Below, one piece after another: positions 59,176-64,000 of a stretch of DNA of 64,000 nucleotides. How positions within the stretch are numbered: the stretch's first letter is position 1; each line of letters starts with the position of its first letter. The stretch comes from an uncultured Lachnospiraceae bacterium (GTDB lineage: Bacteria > Bacillota > Clostridia > Lachnospirales > Lachnospiraceae). The translations under genes were made by a program, and so were the position numbers. The stretch covers positions 62,001 to 126,000 of the forward strand of contig CAKRJH010000004.1 of assembly GCA_934351255.1 (NCBI GenBank). The letters are read 5' to 3'. The notes under the pieces are model-generated. The model made no database searches. It was given only the letters and a program-made list of their open reading frames with translations, and had not been told where the DNA came from.

Positions 59176-60750
59176 ATGGAACAGGAAAAGGTTATTGTCA
59201 TCGATTTTGGTGGTCAGTACAATCAGCTTGTGGCGCGCCGCGTGCGTGAGTGCAATGTGTACTGTGAGATTTATTCCTATCGCACCAAACTGGAGGACAT
59301 CAAGGCCATGAATCCGAAGGGAATCATCTTGACAGGCGGCCCGAACAGCTGCTACGAAGAGGACTCCCCGACGTATACAAAGGAATTGTTTGAACTGGGT
59401 ATTCCCGTATTGGGACTTTGCTACGGCGCACAGCTCATGCAGCATGTACTCGGCGGCAAGGTGGAGAAAGCGCCGGTGCGCGAATATGGAAAGACAGAGG
59501 TAATGGTGGACAAGAATTCGCCATTGTTCGGAGATGTCTCAGCCACGACGATCTGCTGGATGAGTCATTTTGATTATATTTCACAGGTGGCACCGGGATT
59601 TAAGATCACGGCGCATACCGCAGACTGCCCGGTGGCAGCAGCCGAAGACGAGGAGCGCAGATTATATGCGATCCAGTTCCACCCGGAAGTACTGCATACC
59701 CAGGAAGGAACGAAGATGATTTACAATTTCGTCCGCGGGGTCTGCGGATGTGCAGGAAGCTGGCGCATGGATTCCTTTGTGGAAAATGCCATTCAGGATG
59801 TGCGTGAAAAAGTCGGCGACGGAAAAGTTCTCCTGGCATTGTCGGGCGGAGTCGATTCCTCCGTGCTTGCCGCACTTCTGGCCAAGGCCATTGGAAACCA
59901 GCTGACCTGTGTGTTCGTCGACCATGGACTCCTCCGCAAGAACGAGGGAGACGAAGTCGAGGCTGTCTTTGGAGAAAAAGGCAATTTCGATATCAATTTT
60001 GTCCGTGTCAATGCACAGCAGAGATACTATGACAAGCTGGCCGGCGTGACGGAACCTGAGAGCAAGCGCAAGATCATTGGCGAAGAATTTATCCGCGTGT
60101 TTGAGGAAGAAGCCAAGAAGATCGGCAAGGTAGATTTTCTGGCACAGGGAACAATTTATCCGGATGTGGTAGAGAGCGGCCTGGGCGGCGAGTCCGTGGT
60201 CATCAAGTCGCATCACAATGTTGGTGGCCTGCCGGACTATGTCGATTTTAAGGACATTATCGAACCACTCCGCAATCTGTTCAAGGATGAGGTGCGCAAA
60301 GCCGGTCTGGAACTTGGCCTGCCGGAATTCCTGGTATACCGTCAGCCATTCCCTGGCCCGGGACTTGGAATCCGGATCATCGGAGAGGTGACAGCGGACA
60401 AGGTCCGCATCGTACAGGATGCCGATTACATTTACCGCGAGGAGGTAGACCGTGCAGCCGCTGCCTACAAGCAGGAGCACGGCGAGGAGGCGCCTTGGAT
60501 GCCGAACCAGTATTTTGCGGCATTGACAAACATGCGCTCCGTCGGTGTCATGGGAGACGAGAGAACCTATGACTATGCCGTGGCGGTGCGCGCGGTCAGA
60601 ACGGTCGACTTCATGACGGCCGAGGCAGCGCAGATCCCATTTGAGGTGCTGCAGACGGTGATGAGCCGGATTATTAACGAGGTGCGGGGAGTCAATCGCG
60701 TATTTTATGATTTGACGAGCAAGCCGCCTGGAACGATAGAGTTTGAATAA
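59176..60750 (+). CDS. guaA: GMP synthase (glutamine-hydrolysing)
   Basis: Makes GMP from XMP with glutamine and ATP, 524 aa, full length. The class I glutamine amidotransferase domain (~5-195) has catalytic C82 in GLCYGAQLMQHV and His/Glu in IQFHPEV. The ATP-pyrophosphatase domain has P-loop LLALSGGVDSSVLAALL; the dimerisation domain ends in the conserved KPPGTIEFE. ATG 59176 has AAAGGAGAGG 5 bases before it. The gene end is intact. Guanine-nucleotide genes of this type are known integration sites, and an integrase lies 243 bases downstream. Confidence 0.97.
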   Translation: MEQEKVIVIDFGGQYNQLVARRVRECNVYCEIYSYRTKLEDIKAMNPKGIILTGGPNSCYEEDSPTYTKELFELGIPVLGLCYGAQLMQHVLGGKVEKAPVREYGKTEVMVDKNSPLFGDVSATTICWMSHFDYISQVAPGFKITAHTADCPVAAAEDEERRLYAIQFHPEVLHTQEGTKMIYNFVRGVCGCAGSWRMDSFVENAIQDVREKVGDGKVLLALSGGVDSSVLAALLAKAIGNQLTCVFVDHGLLRKNEGDEVEAVFGEKGNFDINFVRVNAQQRYYDKLAGVTEPESKRKIIGEEFIRVFEEEAKKIGKVDFLAQGTIYPDVVESGLGGESVVIKSHHNVGGLPDYVDFKDIIEPLRNLFKDEVRKAGLELGLPEFLVYRQPFPGPGLGIRIIGEVTADKVRIVQDADYIYREEVDRAAAAYKQEHGEEAPWMPNQYFAALTNMRSVGVMGDERTYDYAVAVRAVRTVDFMTAEAAQIPFEVLQTVMSRIINEVRGVNRVFYDLTSKPPGTIEFE

Positions 60751-60759
60751 CGGACATTT

Positions 60760-60804
60760 GAGCTGCGAAGCCTTATTTTATGGGCTTTGTGGCTCTTTTC
60801 TTTT
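60760..60804 (+). terminator. Terminator of guaA
   Basis: The composite stem GAGC(TGCG)AAGCC pairs with GGCTT(TGTG)GCTC around TTATTTTATG, followed by TTTTCTTTT. Confidence 0.65.
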
Positions 60805-60992
60805 GCTCTGTGATGTTAACGTGATGTTAAGAATGATGTGCCATTACTTTTCCTACTCAAAATGAGCATTATTCTTGTGATGTGCAGCTTCCTGTAAAAG
60901 TGCAATCGAAAATAGTTGCAAATCGGAAGTGCAATCCAATATGGTTGCAGATAGAAAAAAGAGCCGCCTCGGTCTGAGACGGCTTTACAGAT
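60804..60992. other. Junction region with repeated integrase-type sites
   Basis: 189 bases between guaA and the integrase. GTGATGTTAA occurs twice in tandem at 60810 and 60821. Two copies of TGCAA-N10-TTGCA lie at 60901-60920 and 60930-60949, period 29. They resemble arm-type binding sites of tyrosine integrases or an excisionase. The attachment core itself cannot be fixed without the other end of the element. Confidence 0.5.
60953..60990 (-). terminator. Terminator of the integrase operon
   Basis: On the minus strand AGCCGTCTC-AGACC-GAGGCGGCT (one mismatch) is followed by CTTTTTT. Confidence 0.75.
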
Positions 60993-62072
60993 TCAATTCT
61001 TGCGAAACTGGTTCAAGCGGTCTGCCAGCTTCTGATCCTTATCCGGATAAAGATGTGAGTATGTGTCGAGAGTGGTCTTTATAGATTCGTGACCTAGCCG
61101 CTCCGCAATCTCCAATGGAGTAAAACCGAGTTCTATCAGCATACTTGCATGAGAGTGCCGCAGGTCATGAACTCTGATCGGCTTCAGACCAACCCTTTCT
61201 GATACCCTTTTCATTTCTTTTTCGAGAGCTGTCTTCTGGAAGTAAAATATCCTGTCGCCATTTCCAATACCATAGAGCTTTGAAATGTATTCCTGGATAT
61301 CGTTATATAAGAAGTCCGGAATGGATATACATCGCTTTGCTTTTGGTGTCTTCGGTTCAAGGAATAACTCCGCACCCTTGATTTTTGCATAATTCTTATT
61401 GATATCGATTCGCTTGGATGAAAGAATGTCTGCCGGAGTGAGAGCCAAAAGTTCTCCGGAACGCATACCGGTATAAAACAATATGTCAAATGCAAGCTTC
61501 ATCGATGATTTATTGATTGCATTTGAAAACTTCTCATATTCAGCCTGCGTCCAGATGTTCATTTCATCTGCTTTACTCTTTCCCATACTGCCGGCCGCCT
61601 TGCATGGATTGACAGGTAGGCGGTAATGAGATACTGCGTAGTTCATTATTGCTGACAGCTGATTATTCACAGTTTTTAGATATGTTTGAGAGAATGGCTT
61701 TCCATCATCATCCCGATAGGAGATAAGCTCATTCTGCCATTTTCTGACCTTTATTGTATCAATGTCACAAATCTTCTGCTTTCCAAAGTAGGGGAGCAGT
61801 TTCGTTTCAATAATAAACCGCTTATTCTCCATTGTTGTAGGTTTCAAGCGGTGTTCCATATCTTCCAGATAATTTGCGACGAGGGAAGAAAAGAGTATGT
61901 CGCTTGAAGTGTTCTGCTGATCCAGAAAAGACCTCTCATAATCTTTTGCTTCCCTCTGTGTTTTAAATCCCCGTTTACAGATATGCTTCTTTTCTCCAGT
62001 CCAATCGGTGTAATAAAAATTAGCATACCATAATGTTTTTCCGCTTTTCAGAGTGTATTTATATGCCGGCAT
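60993..62072 (-). CDS. Tyrosine-recombinase integrase
   Basis: Site-specific recombinase of 359 aa. An N-terminal AP2-like arm-binding domain (YANFYYTDWTGEKKHICKRGF, ~15-60) and a SAM-like core-binding domain (~62-160) precede the catalytic domain with R204 (GMRSGE), H302/R305 (VHDLRHSH), H328 (LGHESI) and nucleophile Y338 (DTYSHLY). All catalytic residues are present. It overlaps the TM2 gene stop by 1 base (TAATG), so is translated as part of that operon. It reads toward guaA, as in elements integrated next to this gene. Confidence 0.94.
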   Translation of the reverse strand: MPAYKYTLKSGKTLWYANFYYTDWTGEKKHICKRGFKTQREAKDYERSFLDQQNTSSDILFSSLVANYLEDMEHRLKPTTMENKRFIIETKLLPYFGKQKICDIDTIKVRKWQNELISYRDDDGKPFSQTYLKTVNNQLSAIMNYAVSHYRLPVNPCKAAGSMGKSKADEMNIWTQAEYEKFSNAINKSSMKLAFDILFYTGMRSGELLALTPADILSSKRIDINKNYAKIKGAELFLEPKTPKAKRCISIPDFLYNDIQEYISKLYGIGNGDRIFYFQKTALEKEMKRVSERVGLKPIRVHDLRHSHASMLIELGFTPLEIAERLGHESIKTTLDTYSHLYPDKDQKLADRLNQFRKN

Positions 62073-62719
62073 TAGATATCCTCAGATGAATTTACCACAC
62101 GAGCCAATATCTGATAAATATATTCCGGCTGGCGGGTTTCCAAAGGATACTGTTGATCACCGAACTGGAAGGCAATTCCATTCTGATAAGGAGTTACAGC
62201 TGACAATGCCGAAATCTTCTTATCGAAAGCTCCTTTGTTTGCTGAAAATACAACTCTCTTATTCGTAATAGAAAGAACTCCCTGTGTACGCTCCTGCACG
62301 TCACCACGGATTGGAGCTGCTTTTCTCGCCCCAAGATGTACCGACATACCTTTTGCAATACGGACACTTGTACCACGGCTTCCTCCGGAATATCCAACGA
62401 CCACATTCTTTGTTTTAACAAAAGTAGCAGGTCCACAGTAATGACACACCTCTCCATTTGCAAGCATTACATTTGATGGCACAACTGGTAGCGGTGCGTC
62501 TGCGGAAATCTGCATTGGTCTGTTACCCTGGATGCGTTCTCCGTGTATTGCGGCCAGCAGGTACCGGATGCAGTCAACAAACCATCCGATACAAAACAAT
62601 CCAAATGTGCATAGGTAAAGAATACCCATACCAATCTTCTTTTCTCTAAATTTATGAACCCCAAGCCATCCAAACAGGAGGCAGATAACAAAGTCGGTCC
62701 AAGCTGCAGTCCATACCAT
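62072..62719 (-). CDS. TM2-domain membrane protein with PH-like module
   Basis: 215 aa. The first ~60 residues form a TM2 domain (FVICLLFGWLGVHKFREKKIG, two helices with CIGWFVDCIRY). Residues ~85-205 form a conserved soluble module of PH/GRAM-like appearance (CHYCGPATFVKTKNVVVGY, GVLSITNKRVVFSANKGAFD, YQNGIAFQFGDQQYPL). ATG 62719 follows TTGGAGGAAT. It lies between repressor and integrase on the same strand, a typical place for lysogeny-stage accessory genes; a superinfection-exclusion role is possible but unproven. Confidence 0.78.
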   Translation of the reverse strand: MVWTAAWTDFVICLLFGWLGVHKFREKKIGMGILYLCTFGLFCIGWFVDCIRYLLAAIHGERIQGNRPMQISADAPLPVVPSNVMLANGEVCHYCGPATFVKTKNVVVGYSGGSRGTSVRIAKGMSVHLGARKAAPIRGDVQERTQGVLSITNKRVVFSANKGAFDKKISALSAVTPYQNGIAFQFGDQQYPLETRQPEYIYQILARVVNSSEDI

Positions 62720-62749
62720 AATATTCCTCCAATCGTTCTGTTATTTTTT

Positions 62750-63403
62750 TTAAGCCCCTTTTCCTTCGGTACCACTCGAAGGAAACGATTTTTTTTCTTC
62801 GTCTGCGTATTTGCCATACTCACCAGCTGCAACTGCCGAGATACCCTCTACGCACAAAACACCTGCCTTTGCTACAAGGTAATTTTTGCATTGTTCATCG
62901 CACTTGTTAAAAAGTTGAAGGAGCGATTCTTCGTCCGATGAAATTCTTTTTCTCGTTGAAAGGGCAAGAAGATAATCAGCAGATACATTTAATGCACCGG
63001 TGATTTTTATAAGATCCTCTATAGACGGCATCCTATTACCATATAGATAAGCGTCCATTTCGTCCTTACTAAATCCAGTCTTTTGCATGAAATCATCTTC
63101 GACCATCCCTTGCTCAGAAATTAGTTCTCGAATTCGCATTTTGAAATCGAGAGCGAATTCAGATTCGTCTATCTGAAAGTTCGCATAATCAAGTCCTCCC
63201 TGCCTGTCAACACCGAGCAAGTAATCCAATGACACATGGAAATAATCGCATATTTGTTTTTTTATTTGGTCGTTTGGGGTACTTTTCCCGCTTTCGTATA
63301 ATGAAACAGTTGATTTTACTATTCCAAACTTCTTACCAAATTCTTCCTGCGTCATATCTGCTGACAAGCGGAGGCTTTTAATCCTATCAGATAGATTTGC
63401 CAT
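62750..63403 (-). CDS. Element repressor with two XRE HTH domains
   Basis: 217 aa. The first HTH (~6-60: MTQEEFGKKFGIVKSTVSLYESGKSTP) is followed by a second HTH (~85-145: EDDFMQKTGFSKDEMDAYLYGNRMPSIEDLIKI) and a helical tail. ATG 63403 follows CGGAGGCG. It is divergent from the Cro-like gene at 63584 across 180 bases of operator region, so probably maintains the integrated state. No RecA-cleavage/S24 peptidase domain is visible; derepression is probably by another mechanism (for example an antirepressor or ImmA-like peptidase). Confidence 0.85.
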   Translation of the reverse strand: MANLSDRIKSLRLSADMTQEEFGKKFGIVKSTVSLYESGKSTPNDQIKKQICDYFHVSLDYLLGVDRQGGLDYANFQIDESEFALDFKMRIRELISEQGMVEDDFMQKTGFSKDEMDAYLYGNRMPSIEDLIKITGALNVSADYLLALSTRKRISSDEESLLQLFNKCDEQCKNYLVAKAGVLCVEGISAVAAGEYGKYADEEKKSFPSSGTEGKGA

Positions 63404-63441
63404 AATAATCGCCTCCGTGTAAGTTTAATAATTTCAAACTC

Positions 63442-63470
63442 ATTATATACCACATCCTTTCCGAATTGAA
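63442..63470 (-). promoter_or_regulatory. Repressor promoter
   Basis: On the minus strand TTCAAT (63465-63470), 17 bases, TATAAT (63442-63447). The -35 box overlaps an ATTGAAG half-site. Confidence 0.7.
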
Positions 63471-63554
63471 GAAATAAAAACAAAGTTGCAAAAACTTCAA
63501 CAAAACGCTTGACAGCAAAACAAAGTTGAAGTAATATGAACATGAAAGTTGAAG
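63465..63554. promoter_or_regulatory. Operator half-sites in the repressor/Cro switch
   Basis: The sequence AGTTGAAG or its complement recurs at 63465-63471 (ATTGAAG), 63494-63501 (ACTTCAAC), 63524-63532 and 63547-63554, with a related AGTTGCA at 63484. They overlap both promoters, as expected for a repressor/Cro switch. Confidence 0.65.
63509..63537 (+). promoter_or_regulatory. Cro-side promoter
   Basis: TTGACA (63509-63514), 17 bases, TAATAT (63532-63537); the spacer contains the AGTTGAAG site. AAGGAGG precedes the ATG at 63584. Confidence 0.8.
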
Positions 63555-63583
63555 AAACATAAACAACATAAGGAGGTAAAACA

Positions 63584-63862
63584 ATGGATCTGGCACTATT
63601 GAGAGCAGAGCGAATGAAACGCGGTATAACCCAGGAGAAACTTGCAAAGTGCCTTGGCTTCAAAGACAAAAGCAGTTACTGCCTGATGGAAAAAGGGAAA
63701 ACCTCAATTTCCGTAGATATAGCAAATCAAATCGCAATCCATCTCGGATTATCCAAAGAGATGACATATAAAATTTTTTTTGCCAAAGAAGTTCAAGAAA
63801 CTTCAACTGATACCATTTTAACGCATGGAGGTGATGTAGAAAATGGCAAATGTGACAGCTAA
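63584..63862 (+). CDS. Cro-like HTH regulator
   Basis: 92 aa XRE-type protein: HTH in ITQEKLAKCLGFKDKSSYCLMEKGK (~14-40), then helices (VDIANQIAIHLGLS). It is encoded divergently from the repressor behind a strong promoter with shared operators. Its end overlaps the next gene by 20 bases. An additional AAGTT/AACTT pair occurs inside the gene at ~63791-63806. Confidence 0.85.
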   Translation: MDLALLRAERMKRGITQEKLAKCLGFKDKSSYCLMEKGKTSISVDIANQIAIHLGLSKEMTYKIFFAKEVQETSTDTILTHGGDVENGKCDS

Positions 63863-64000
63863 GACCAGCTCCAACATCTTTTACAAAGCCCGTTGCGAGG
63901 CGGCAACACACAATGAACAGTTGAGTAGTAGAGAGGGAGCTGCTGACTATATGTCAATTGACAGAGGACGGCTTTACAGAATAGAAAGTGGCATTACTAT
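63843..64000 (+). CDS. HTH protein, truncated by window end
   Basis: The first 52 codons are visible, with SREGAADYMSIDRGRLYRIESG, an XRE-like HTH. ATG 63843 has GGAGGTGA 8 bases upstream. It overlaps the Cro-like gene and is thus co-translated. The remainder lies outside the window. Confidence 0.75.
   Translation, partial: MANVTAKTSSNIFYKARCEAATHNEQLSSREGAADYMSIDRGRLYRIESGIT

Noticed and set aside
1..64000. CRISPR array, tRNA and rRNA genes, insertion sequences
   Set aside because: No regular repeat-spacer pattern, cloverleaf, rRNA stretch or transposase was recognised by eye; a tRNAscan or Infernal run would settle it.

Overview
The window looks like chromosome of a gut-type Lachnospiraceae (Clostridia) species. 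The evidence is a moderately GC-rich coding style with strong AGGAGG-type ribosome binding sites, Clostridia-type protein families (YesM/YesN two-component pairs, BofA, a Tad pilus locus of the monoderm type, SpoIIQ-like LytM, FliB-type methylase), secreted GH5 glucanases, lysine-rich surface proteins and short intergenic regions. I cannot name the species. I see no rRNA, tRNA or CRISPR array.

Layout. (1) 1-1756: a CaxA-type cation antiporter and a HAD phosphatase. (2) 1734-12011: a sugar-sensing and uptake block. A YesM-type kinase, a lipoprotein binding protein and a YesN-type regulator form one overlapping operon. A convergent GntR/LacI-type repressor follows, then a complete YtfQ-YtfR-YtfT-YjfF-like ABC importer with its own binding protein, ATPase and two permeases. 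(3) 12135-18193: a divergent pair of secreted proteins, a 1074-residue GLUG-repeat surface protein and a GH5 endoglucanase with a Big_2-like module. (4) 18376-30723: envelope genes (D,D-carboxypeptidase, YfhO plus CsbB-like glycosyltransferase pair, MraY-like transferase), a 5'-truncated S8 peptidase fused behind the glycosyltransferase stop codon, a dihydrouridine synthase, a second GH5 and a FliB-type protein. (5) 30729-37702: housekeeping genes (M18 aminopeptidase, FabV, cytidylate-kinase-like protein, GltX, UvrD-type helicase, BofA).

(6) 37926-47884: one long Tad/Flp pilus operon with promoter, two prepilin peptidases, a CpaE-like protein that has lost its P-loop, the CpaF ATPase, TadB, a TadC with a large insert, a Flp-type pilin behind an unusual three-hairpin leader, three TadE/G-like proteins and an FHA protein. 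(7) 47881-60750: GH31 alpha-glucosidase, PrcB-like lipoprotein, glycogen phosphorylase, a PRTase-like protein, SppA, RDD protein, degenerate LytM protein, AIM24-like protein, a Gfo/Idh/MocA dehydrogenase and GMP synthase (guaA) behind an array of ~44-nt imperfect repeats. (8) 60804-64000: the end of an integrative element next to guaA, with a tyrosine integrase, TM2-domain protein, a repressor with two HTH domains, a divergent Cro-like gene and a further HTH gene cut by the window edge. The DNA here is more AT-rich than the rest.

The carbohydrate genes suggest a polysaccharide-degrading lifestyle: secreted GH5 enzymes and adhesin-like proteins outside, a sensed ABC sugar importer, then intracellular GH31 and GlgP for alpha-glucan turnover. 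The most notable items are the pilin leader element, the pseudo-ATPase CpaE, the modified TadC, the truncated peptidase fused to the glycosyltransferase frame, the guaA upstream repeat array and the guaA-adjacent integrative element.
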